Source: an uncultured Bacteroidales bacterium (lineage in GTDB: Bacteria > Bacteroidota > Bacteroidia > Bacteroidales > Paludibacteraceae). From it: a DNA stretch of 64,000 bases. Under the pieces are notes generated by a model. That model had not been told where the DNA came from, ran no database searches, and saw only the letters and a program-made list of their open reading frames with translations. Both the position numbers and the translations under genes were made by a program. Below are positions 44,009-52,470 of this stretch, in pieces. Location of the stretch: positions 1 to 64,000 of the forward strand of contig CADCEV010000012.1 in NCBI GenBank assembly GCA_902800525.1. The letters run 5' to 3'. The stretch's first letter is position 1; the number at the start of each line of letters is the position of its first letter.

Positions 44009-45271
44009 ATGAAAAAAGGATTTATTTCTTTATTGCCGATAGTGGTAATGATTTTACTGCTGATTGCTTTTTCGGTTTATTACGGGGGTGTGAGCAATGC
44101 GCCTCTGTTGGTTATTTTTGTCATTACGGCGATAGTGTCCGTTGCGCTCACGCGCGGGATACCATTAAACGAGCGCGTGAAGATTTTTTCCAAAGGAGCC
44201 GGAAGTCCGAACTTACTATTGATGGTTTGGATTTTTATGTTAGCCGGCGCTTTTGCGGCTTCTGCGAAGGAGATGGGCGCCGCAGGTGCGATGGTGGATC
44301 TGACGTTGCGTTTTCTGCCGGCAAAATTTGCTTTAACGGGTTTGTTCTTGGCGGCATGTGCGACATCGCTGTGTATGGGAACGTCTGTGGGAACGATTGT
44401 GGCGTTGATGCCGATTGCAGCGGGTTTGGCAGACAAGACGGAGATGGCGTTGCCTTTAGTGGCGGCTTCGGTGGTCGGAGGTGCGTTTTTCGGTGATAAT
44501 CTGAGTTTTATAAGCGATACGACGATCGTTTCGACACAGACACAGGGCTGTCAGTTGAGCGACAAGTTCAAGTTCAATATCCGCATGGTGTTGCCGGCGG
44601 CAATAATTGTGGCGGTGATCTATGTGTTTTTAGGAAACGGCGCGACGGAGATTGCGCCGGAAGGTCGGTTTATGTGGTGGAAAGTGATCCCATATTTAGC
44701 GGTATTAGTGAGTGCGGCTTGCGGGGTTAATGTATTGATTGTGTTGGTGTTAGGGTGCTTGCTGACTTGTGTAACGGGAATGATAGACGGCAGTTTTGAG
44801 TTCATGGGCTGGATCGACAGCACGTTGAACGGCGTTATGGGAATGAGCGAGCTGATACTGATCTCGATGTTAGCCGGTGGTATCTTTGCGCAGATCAGTT
44901 ACAACGGCGGTTTGGAGTATGTGATCGATCGTATCACCAGGCGTGTGAAGAGCCGCCGGGGAGCGGAATGGAGTATCTGCGGGTTGGTGGCATTTGCCAA
45001 TATCTGCACGGCGAACAACACAATTGCTATTCTGTCTGTGGGGGATATCACGCGTCGTGTGGCGGAGCAGTTTGATATTGATCCGCGTCGTAGCGCGAGT
45101 CTGTTGGACACGACGAGTTGCTGCGTGCAAGGCGTTTTGCCATATGGGGCTCAGTTGCTGATGGCAAGCGGTCTGGCAGGGATCAGCGCAATGAGTATTG
45201 TACCATGGCTGTTCTACCCTATTCTACTGGGCTTATCGGTGGCAGTAACGGTGGGGGTAATTGATAATTGA
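44009..45271 (+). CDS. nhaC: Na+/H+ antiporter, NhaC family
   Basis: 420 residues, about 11-12 membrane helices. MGTSVGTIVALMPIAAGLAD, GGAFFGDNLSFISDTTIVST and ANICTANNTIAILSVGDI match the NhaC/Na+:H+ antiporter core. Exports sodium, or a dicarboxylate in some relatives, in exchange for protons. The C-terminus GVIDN and the stop come from an attgataattga microrepeat which then continues downstream. Confidence 0.9.
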   Translation: MKKGFISLLPIVVMILLLIAFSVYYGGVSNAPLLVIFVITAIVSVALTRGIPLNERVKIFSKGAGSPNLLLMVWIFMLAGAFAASAKEMGAAGAMVDLTLRFLPAKFALTGLFLAACATSLCMGTSVGTIVALMPIAAGLADKTEMALPLVAASVVGGAFFGDNLSFISDTTIVSTQTQGCQLSDKFKFNIRMVLPAAIIVAVIYVFLGNGATEIAPEGRFMWWKVIPYLAVLVSAACGVNVLIVLVLGCLLTCVTGMIDGSFEFMGWIDSTLNGVMGMSELILISMLAGGIFAQISYNGGLEYVIDRITRRVKSRRGAEWSICGLVAFANICTANNTIAILSVGDITRRVAEQFDIDPRRSASLLDTTSCCVQGVLPYGAQLLMASGLAGISAMSIVPWLFYPILLGLSVAVTVGVIDN

Positions 45272-45298
45272 CAATTGATAATTGACAATTGATAATTC
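45257..45298. repeat. attgataattgacaattg microrepeat after nhaC
   Basis: Three units of about 14 bp. Contributes the last codons and stop of nhaC. Next to it (45300-45440) come ggggagtaag and gcacttatcac iterations. Confidence 0.85.
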
Positions 45299-45573
45299 AC
45301 GGCGGGGAGTAAGCGGGGAGTAAGTGGAGAGTAAACGAGGAGTGGAAGGATAGCAAAAAAGCAGTAAGTTACCCTTATTACCTCGCACTTACCGCGCACT
45401 TACGACGCACTTATCACGCACTTATCACGCACTAATTTTTGCACCTTAACACGTTGGTATTATATACTATGTATATAATACTGTGATGTTTGATATTTTG
45501 GGTGCAAAAGAGACCAAAAATTAAGGAAAATTTTTATTTTTCAGTTCGTCCAAAATGCTCCTAAAAATTATGT

Positions 45574-45724
45574 GAGGGTGTGTCAAAAATCAATAATTGG
45601 AATTTTATCGGTCAAAAATTATCCAAAATTATCCAAAAATTCTTTATAAAAGTCAACAATTAAAGACAATTATCAACAATTATTATTAAAATGAGAGTGT
45701 GCCAATTAGTTTTGACACACCCTC
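45574..45724. mobile_element. MITE-like element
   Basis: 151 bp bounded by perfect 15-bp inverted repeats GAGGGTGTGTCAAAA (45574-45588) and TTTTGACACACCCTC (45710-45724), like insertion-sequence termini. The interior is AT-rich, non-coding, with a partial internal copy gagagtgtgccaat near 45693. No target duplication is evident in the flanks. No transposase in the window. Confidence 0.65.
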
Positions 45725-45886
45725 GCTAACAGACGGAGTTCATTAGCGACGAAAGGCCTTCAGAGCCAAGAGAGATAATAGAGATAATTATAAGGCAGAA
45801 ATAAGTATTTATATTTCGGGAGAATGGTGAAATTTGCGAGAAAATGTTTAAAAAATTACATTTTTTCTTATTTTTCCAAAGAAAAA

Positions 45887-45918
45887 CTTGCGTATTAAAG
45901 AAAAAATTAGTAATTTTG
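45887..45918 (+). promoter_or_regulatory. promoter of the first FN3 protein gene
   Basis: CTTG (45887-45890), 20 bp, TAATTTTG (45911-45918). Nearest consensus promoter upstream of 46243, implying a long leader. Confidence 0.55.
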
Positions 45919-46242
45919 CGGGCTTTTTTAGGTTCACAAAGGATAGAAAGGGACGAAAATATAGATCCACAGATTTAACAGATTAAACAGATTTTCTTTT
46001 AGGTCAACAATTAAAGACAATTAAAGACAATTTATTTTTTGTTTATCAGTCCAAAACGACCCAAAATGGTCCAAAAATTAAACGAATTTATAAAAACGGC
46101 GAATTAAGCGAAAAAATCGTTCGAGTGAAACGAGATAAGAATTCAACGAATTTATAAAAAAAATCAAAATACTACAAATACAATTAACTTATTATTAACA
46201 ACAAAAATTAACTTATTTATTAACAACAAAAATCTTACAGAA

Positions 46243-49200
46243 ATGAAAAAGATTTTATCTATTTTCCTTTTAATTGCTCTCGCCCTTGGCGGAACAGTTA
46301 AGGCGGGTGAGTTGAAGATTGGTAGTAATGACACCAGTACTAAGACTGCACCTGTCAATGGAAGTGATGCCGATCGTTATCAGTATCACAATCAAACAAT
46401 CTTTTTGGCATCTGAGTTGACAGCTCTGGCTAATCAGCAGATTACCAAAATCACTTTCTTCCAAAAAAGTAACAAAACCTCAAGTGATTTTGCAAATGTT
46501 CAGATTAGCCTCATGGAGGTTAGTAACACCTCTTTTGAAGACTTGAATTTCCTATCTACATCTGGTGCTCAAGTTGTTTACACAGGATCATTACCTTCTA
46601 GTTCATCCCTTGAATTAGAAGTAACTCTTTCCTCAGAATATGAATACAAAGGAGGAAACCTGTTAGTAGACGTTCAAAAAACACAACCGAGCGGAGGTGG
46701 CTATGGTTCGAGTTCTTGGAAAGGATTCCAAGCCACATCCAAAACTACTTATTTCGTTCTTGCTGGAGCAGGCACATCATCCGGTCTTCCTTCTGAAGGA
46801 AACAGAAGCATGAACCGTCCGGACATTAAGTTCACCTATGAAGAGGTTGTAGTTGCGGGATGTGCCAACATGGGTACACTAACCACATCGGACATCACAG
46901 CAAACAGTGCAACTGTTAGTTGGGATGCTGTAACGGATGTTGAGAACTATCAGTCGGTATGCGTACTGAAAGGCGCTGAAGTAGATTGGACCGGTGTTAC
47001 TCCGAGCGCAGCAACTTCTGTTACCTTCAATTCACTCAAAGCGAACACCGAGTACGACGTTTATGTTCGTACTTACTGTGGTTCTGACGAAGGTAAACAA
47101 GGAACGGCAAAGAAGGCATCCTTCAAAACCGAACTCTCTTGCTTTGCTCCGAAGAACCTTGGTGTGTCTAACATCGAGAAAGACGGTGCTACCATCTCTT
47201 GGGCTGCATCGGGTAAGGGTGAGACTGAGTATCAGTACACATATGAGGTATATTCTGATGAAACTCCTAACTGGGAAGGTGCTCCGACGACGACTGAAAC
47301 GAGTGCTACCCTCTCCGGTTTGAATTCTTCTACACCTTATCAGGTATGGGTTCGCTCTTATTGCGCAGAAGCGGATCAGAGCGAGGCTATCTCAGAGTAC
47401 TTCACAACACTTGTAGACTGTGGTGCAAAAGATCTGCCGCTCAACGAGGACTTCAGTAATGGGGACAGATTCGCTTGCTGGAAGATGGTAGATTGCAATA
47501 GTTCAACCAAAGTTTCCGATGGTAAATTCCAATTCTATTACACCACAACTCCTCCTATGTACTTGATTACTCCGGAACTTATTGCATCTGAGAAGCAAGT
47601 TAAGGTTGAGTTTGATTATTGGTGCTATTCCAGCAGTTACGAGGAGTCATTCCAAGTTGGTTATTCTACTACCACCAATGAGACAGATGCCTTCACATGG
47701 GGTACTGAATATAAGACCAAGAACACCAGCGCGTCTTCACCGGATAAGTTCTCTGAGATCTTCCCGGCAGGTGCTAAATATATTAGCATCAAATATACTG
47801 CAAATAATAAATGGCAACTTTACATCGACAATTTCTCTGCAACTGAGTACGAAGCTCCGGCTTGTCCGGCTATTTCGGCATTAGAAGCAAGCGAAATTGG
47901 CATCAACAGTGCTAAACTCAGTTGGACGAAAGGCGGCGAAGAGACTGCATGGAAACTGCAAACATCTGCAGATGGCGAGTCTTGGAATGAAGCTGTTGAC
48001 GTTACTGAGAATCCGTATACACTCGCTGGCCTGACGGCTAAAACTACGTATTACGTTCGCGTAGCAGCTAACTGCGGTAGCGAGGTAAGCGAGTGGTCAA
48101 AAGCCATCAACTTCACTACTGACTGCGCAGCACAGGATCTGCTCTCTGAGTCCTTCAGCTCTACTCTTCCTGAGTGTTGGAAAGTTTCCAAGACAGGCGG
48201 CGATTACGGTTGGGAACCAAACAGTTCTTACAAAGTAAGTGCATCGTATTCGATGAATTACTATGCTACTGCATCTACAGAATATTATGCTGACCTTACT
48301 ACTCCGCTTGTTAATTTAGGCGACAAGGAGACTCAGCTTACTTTCCAACTCAAGAACGATGCTTATAGCAGCCAAGTAGTTGGCGAGGTTTATATCGTAG
48401 TAGCGGGTGTAGAGACCAAGATCTATGACTTGCCTTCCACATCAGGCTTTGCATTACAGACTGTTGACCTGAGCGCATATGTGGGCAAGGAGGCTAAGTT
48501 CATCTTCCGTGCTCATGGTGCAGGTACATATAAGAACATTTACATTGATGATGTAGCTATTGACGTCATTCCTTGTGCTACTCCGACCGGTTTGGCTGCG
48601 GTACAAGGCAACGCAAGTGCTACTCTTACATGGACGGACGAGAATGCCGACAAATGGAATCTGCGTTACCGTATCGTAAAAGCAGAAGAGCCGTACAATG
48701 AGTGGATTGAGGTTAAGGACATAACCGAGAAAACCAAAGAGATCTTCGGTCTGACGAACGGATCTGAGTACGAAGCTCAAGTTCAGGCTGCATGCTCGGC
48801 AACACGCACGAGCGATTGGACCGCTTCTGTGAAATTCACTCCGGAAGACTGCCCGAACGTAACATCTGTTTCCTTCGGCGCTCAGACCTACAACAGCATC
48901 GTTGTTAACTGGGCTACTTCCAGCGCAAGCAACTGCGACGTACGTTACAAAGCCGGCGAAGGCGATTGGACTACCGTTTCGAACATCGCAGAGACTACAA
49001 AGACTTTGACAGGTCTGACCACCGGCGCTATTTACACCGTTCAGGTGAAACCGTCTTGCGGCAACGCTGACTCTTGGGTAGCTGCTGCTGAGACTTACAC
49101 GCCGGCATATAGCACTCCGGCTAATGCTGCTGTAGCAAGCATCACCGATAACGGCGTTTCTGCATCGTGGGAGGCTGTAGCTGATGCTCCTAACGGATAC

Positions 49201-52200
49201 AAATATATCGTAGTAGTTAAAGATGCTGAGCCTACGTGGGCTTCTGCAACCGCAACGAACGAACTGAGTGCTGCTCTTGCAAACTTGGATGCGGCTGTTG
49301 AATACGACTTCTATGTAGCTGCTGTTTACGGCGAGATCCTTGGCGACGCTGCAAAAGTAAGCTTCAAGACCGTTACCGTTGCTCCGAAGAACCTGACGCT
49401 GAGTGCTGTTACGGCTACCACCGCAACACTGACTTGGGAGTACGAAGGTGCAGCTACCGCTTATGAGTACGCTGTCGGCGACGATCCGGATGCATTGGAA
49501 TGGAACGGCGTAGCTGAAATGACTAAGACGCTTGACGAGTTGGCGGCAAACACCTCTTATACATTCTACGTGCGCGCTAAATATAGTGATAAGGTGAAGA
49601 GCGACAGTGTCAACATCAGTTTCCGTACAGATTGCAACGCAATAGCCGAGTTGCCTTGGTTTGAGGGCTTTGAGGATATGGCAGTCGGCAATTATCTGAG
49701 TGCAGCTCCGGCTTGCTGGGCTCAGCTCCATGTGAATGACGGTCTTCCGTATGCTTACGTAAATAATTCGGCCGCCTATGTTAAGACCGGCAGTAAGTCT
49801 ATGAATGTGGTATCCAGCAGCCTGACGGATGGTTATCTTATCCTGCCGGCATTTGATGCAGCACTCAACGGTTTGCAAATTTCCTTCTCTCACAAAGAGG
49901 AAAGTGCGACCAAGAGCACCGTACTCACGCTGGGTTACATCACCGATATAGCAAATGCAGAGACGTTCGTGGCTATAAAAGAGTTCGGTCGCGCGACCAG
50001 CTGGCAGGAAGAGAAAGAGATCAGCCTTGCATCTATCCCGAACGAAGTAGCTACAACCGCCCGTTTGGCATTCAAGTTAGGCAAAGCACCGAATAACTGG
50101 TTCACCGGCATTGATGACATCACCGTGGCTAAATTGCCGAGTTGCCGCAAGCCCGTTCTTGGCGAGACAACTATCCTGCCGGACGGCGCAAGCTTCACAT
50201 GGACAGCAGGTAACGGCGAGACCAAGTTCCAATACGCTGTAGGCAACGATCCTGACGCATTGGAATGGACGGCAACAGAAGCCACAGAGGCAACCGTTCA
50301 CGGTCTGGTACCGGGCAATAACTATACATTCTATGTACGTGCGTTCTGCGATCCGGATGTCAGCGACTCTGTTTGGACTGCCTTTGCACCGGTTTGCAAT
50401 GCGCCGACCGAGGCGGCATTGACAGCAGCAACAACCAATACGGCTACCTTCTCCTGGACAGCGGCTGCGAACATCACCTCGTATCAGTATGTAGTAATGG
50501 CTAAGGGCGTAGCAGCTGATTGGAGCAAGGCCAAGACGACGACCAACACCACCGCCGAGTGGACAGAGTTGGCTGCCAATACCGCCTATGATTTCTATGT
50601 ACGCTCCTACTTCAACGAGACCGTACAGAGTGCTGCTGCAAGCCTCAGTTTCCGCACGGAATGTTCAGCTATTGCAGCTCTGCCGTGGAGCGAGAACTTC
50701 GAGAACGCAGATCTCAACGCCGCTCCGGCTTGCTGGGCATTGCTTGACGCACAAGACGCTGCTGCCAGCACCTATCCGTATATTGCGGTACGGGCAGAGA
50801 GTGGCTATTACAAAGATGCACAAGCTCTGTTGTTCCGCTCAACCACAAATGTGGGCTATGCAATCCTGCCTGAGTTTGATGTAGATCTGAGCAAAGCCCA
50901 AATCAGTTTCACACACAAAGAGGAGAGCGGTAAGGGTACATTGGTACTCGGTTATCTGACAGACATCGCAGATGCAGAGAGTTTCGACACAATTTACGCT
51001 TGTGCTTCTTCTTCCAGTTGGACAGACGAGAAAGCTATCGTTTTGAGTGAGGTTCCTGCCGGTGCACGTCTGGCATTCCAGTACAACGGCAATGCTGCTT
51101 ACTACTACGACGCTGCGGTTGACAATATCCTTATTGAGGAGATTCCTGCTTGCGCAGTTCCGACGGGTCTGGCTGCAAGCGAGGTAACGGCTGCTACTGC
51201 AACTCTCAGCTGGACGTCAGAGGCTGCAAACTTCAAAGTTCAGTACACGACCGACAAAGAGAACTGGGGCGAAGAGCACGTTGTTACAGCTACGACTCTT
51301 GTATTGGAAAATTTGACCGAGCAAACGACTTACTACGCTCACGTGAAAGCTGTTTGCAGCGAAGAGAGCGAGAGCGAGTATTGCGCAGAGATCTCCTTCA
51401 CGACTCCTTGTGCTGCAAAATCAATGCCTTACGCTGAGAGCTTCGAAGACGGCGTACCTGCTTGCTGGGAGACTACCGGTACTTGGACAACCAACAGCGA
51501 GTACGCTCACAGCGGCAATGCACTCCGCGCAGATGTGAAGAATAAAGAGGCAACTCTGACCATGCCGGCTATCGCAATCAGCGAGGCAGATGCTGAGTTG
51601 GTATTCTACGTACGCAACGTATATTACGGATACAATTACGTATCCGGCAAAGTGATTATCACTCCGACAGAAGGTGAGGCTAAACACATAGATATCATCG
51701 ATAGCAACGATATCAACAACAAGCAAAAAGTGGATCTCTCTGAGTTCAACGGCAAAGATGTTGTCATCAGTTTCAGCATTACATCTGTCAGCTCAACCGC
51801 TTACGTCTACATCGACGATGTGACTGTAGCCAAGAAACAATGCGCTACTCCGACCGATGTAAAGGTAACTGAGGGTGACAGCAAAGCAGATGTTGAGTGG
51901 ACTGCCGGCGAGGAAGAGACTGCATGGCAAGTGCGCTACAAAGCAACCGCTGCTGTGGATTGGAAAGAGATAGAAGAAACGATTGCTACCACCTCTTACA
52001 GCATCACCGGCTTGGTAAATGGCACCGAGTACGAGGTACAAGTACGTGCATACTGCGACGAGACGCACCAGAGCGCATGGACCGAGCCCGTTACGTTCAC
52101 GCCGAGTGAGGCTACCGGTTTTGAGAGCATCAATGGCGGTGAGAAAGCGATCAAGGTAATGAAGAATGGTGTATTGTACATCATCCGCGACGGTGTTCAG

Positions 52201-52236
52201 TACAACGCACAAGGTGCGAGAGTAATGGATAATTGA
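46243..52236 (+). CDS. giant surface protein: FN3 and choice-of-anchor-J repeats
   Basis: 1997 residues. Signal peptide MKKILSIFLLIALALGGTVK. Residues about 22-205 form an N-terminal beta-domain shared with the 55141 product (IFLASELTALANQQITKITF). Then I count eleven fibronectin III-like units, most starting C-x-x-P and ending in a Y(E/D)V-x-V-x-A-x-C strand, with five choice-of-anchor-J/cleaved-adhesin-like units starting C-x-A-x-x-LP...F-E/S-x-x-x-ACW interspersed. Ends KVMKNGVLYIIRDGVQYNAQ then GARVMDN, the short signature plus residues coded by a microrepeat. Such modules occur in Porphyromonas gingipain/haemagglutinin adhesin regions. Likely a surface adhesin or scaffold; ligand unknown. 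First of three consecutive relatives. Confidence 0.88.
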   Translation: MKKILSIFLLIALALGGTVKAGELKIGSNDTSTKTAPVNGSDADRYQYHNQTIFLASELTALANQQITKITFFQKSNKTSSDFANVQISLMEVSNTSFEDLNFLSTSGAQVVYTGSLPSSSSLELEVTLSSEYEYKGGNLLVDVQKTQPSGGGYGSSSWKGFQATSKTTYFVLAGAGTSSGLPSEGNRSMNRPDIKFTYEEVVVAGCANMGTLTTSDITANSATVSWDAVTDVENYQSVCVLKGAEVDWTGVTPSAATSVTFNSLKANTEYDVYVRTYCGSDEGKQGTAKKASFKTELSCFAPKNLGVSNIEKDGATISWAASGKGETEYQYTYEVYSDETPNWEGAPTTTETSATLSGLNSSTPYQVWVRSYCAEADQSEAISEYFTTLVDCGAKDLPLNEDFSNGDRFACWKMVDCNSSTKVSDGKFQFYYTTTPPMYLITPELIASEKQVKVEFDYWCYSSSYEESFQVGYSTTTNETDAFTWGTEYKTKNTSASSPDKFSEIFPAGAKYISIKYTANNKWQLYIDNFSATEYEAPACPAISALEASEIGINSAKLSWTKGGEETAWKLQTSADGESWNEAVDVTENPYTLAGLTAKTTYYVRVAANCGSEVSEWSKAINFTTDCAAQDLLSESFSSTLPECWKVSKTGGDYGWEPNSSYKVSASYSMNYYATASTEYYADLTTPLVNLGDKETQLTFQLKNDAYSSQVVGEVYIVVAGVETKIYDLPSTSGFALQTVDLSAYVGKEAKFIFRAHGAGTYKNIYIDDVAIDVIPCATPTGLAAVQGNASATLTWTDENADKWNLRYRIVKAEEPYNEWIEVKDITEKTKEIFGLTNGSEYEAQVQAACSATRTSDWTASVKFTPEDCPNVTSVSFGAQTYNSIVVNWATSSASNCDVRYKAGEGDWTTVSNIAETTKTLTGLTTGAIYTVQVKPSCGNADSWVAAAETYTPAYSTPANAAVASITDNGVSASWEAVADAPNGYKYIVVVKDAEPTWASATATNELSAALANLDAAVEYDFYVAAVYGEILGDAAKVSFKTVTVAPKNLTLSAVTATTATLTWEYEGAATAYEYAVGDDPDALEWNGVAEMTKTLDELAANTSYTFYVRAKYSDKVKSDSVNISFRTDCNAIAELPWFEGFEDMAVGNYLSAAPACWAQLHVNDGLPYAYVNNSAAYVKTGSKSMNVVSSSLTDGYLILPAFDAALNGLQISFSHKEESATKSTVLTLGYITDIANAETFVAIKEFGRATSWQEEKEISLASIPNEVATTARLAFKLGKAPNNWFTGIDDITVAKLPSCRKPVLGETTILPDGASFTWTAGNGETKFQYAVGNDPDALEWTATEATEATVHGLVPGNNYTFYVRAFCDPDVSDSVWTAFAPVCNAPTEAALTAATTNTATFSWTAAANITSYQYVVMAKGVAADWSKAKTTTNTTAEWTELAANTAYDFYVRSYFNETVQSAAASLSFRTECSAIAALPWSENFENADLNAAPACWALLDAQDAAASTYPYIAVRAESGYYKDAQALLFRSTTNVGYAILPEFDVDLSKAQISFTHKEESGKGTLVLGYLTDIADAESFDTIYACASSSSWTDEKAIVLSEVPAGARLAFQYNGNAAYYYDAAVDNILIEEIPACAVPTGLAASEVTAATATLSWTSEAANFKVQYTTDKENWGEEHVVTATTLVLENLTEQTTYYAHVKAVCSEESESEYCAEISFTTPCAAKSMPYAESFEDGVPACWETTGTWTTNSEYAHSGNALRADVKNKEATLTMPAIAISEADAELVFYVRNVYYGYNYVSGKVIITPTEGEAKHIDIIDSNDINNKQKVDLSEFNGKDVVISFSITSVSSTAYVYIDDVTVAKKQCATPTDVKVTEGDSKADVEWTAGEEETAWQVRYKATAAVDWKEIEETIATTSYSITGLVNGTEYEVQVRAYCDETHQSAWTEPVTFTPSEATGFESINGGEKAIKVMKNGVLYIIRDGVQYNAQGARVMDN

Positions 52237-52275
52237 TAATTGACAATTGATAATTGACAATTGAGAATTAGCAAT
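52232..52275. repeat. attgataattgacaattg microrepeat
   Basis: Follows and partly encodes the end of the 1997-residue protein (stop inside the repeat). Confidence 0.85.
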
Positions 52276-52310
52276 TCAAAAAAATGACGTAATTGTCATT
52301 TAAATAATTC

Positions 52311-52345
52311 AAAAGTGCGCATTTTTCAACAAAGTGCGCACTTTT
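52311..52345 (+). terminator. terminator after the first FN3 gene
   Basis: AAAAGTGCGCA (52311-52321) / TGCGCACTTTT (52335-52345) followed by GTTGTATTTTT. An 11-bp stem. A weaker AAATGAC/GTCATTT hairpin lies at 52282-52301. Confidence 0.85.
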
Positions 52346-52367
52346 GTTGTATTTTTCTTTCAAAAAA

Positions 52368-52399
52368 TTTGGTCATGTGTAGTTTTTTTCGTAACTTTG
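52368..52399 (+). promoter_or_regulatory. promoter of the second FN3 gene
   Basis: TTTG (52368-52371), 20 bp, TAACTTTG (52392-52399). Confidence 0.8.
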
Positions 52400-52470
52400 C
52401 ATGCTTTTTAACATAAAACATTGCATTATGTTTTGAAAACTACTGTTTACAAATCATAATATATACATAT

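Larger units (their letters stand above)
45299..46242. other. gene-free AT-rich region with repeats
   Basis: No ORF with coding character. Contains cgcacttaccgcgcacttac-type repeats (45385-45435), a palindrome of tatgtataata type near 45462-45480, the MITE-like element (45574-45724), two copies of caacaattaaagacaatta (about 45655 and 46004), cagattaaacagatt units (45968-45995) and a promoter (45887-45918). The 46243 gene would have a 5' leader of about 320 bases. Confidence 0.7.

Noticed and set aside
48454-49893. 479-residue open frame on the minus strand inside the large FN3 gene
   Set aside because: It is antisense to a clear FN3/anchor-J protein, has no promoter, and its composition (Cys/Arg/Val-rich) is what the complement of Ala/Thr/Glu-rich coding sequence produces. 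The same holds for 18442-19479, 19519-20769, 20847-21992 and 12950-13672.
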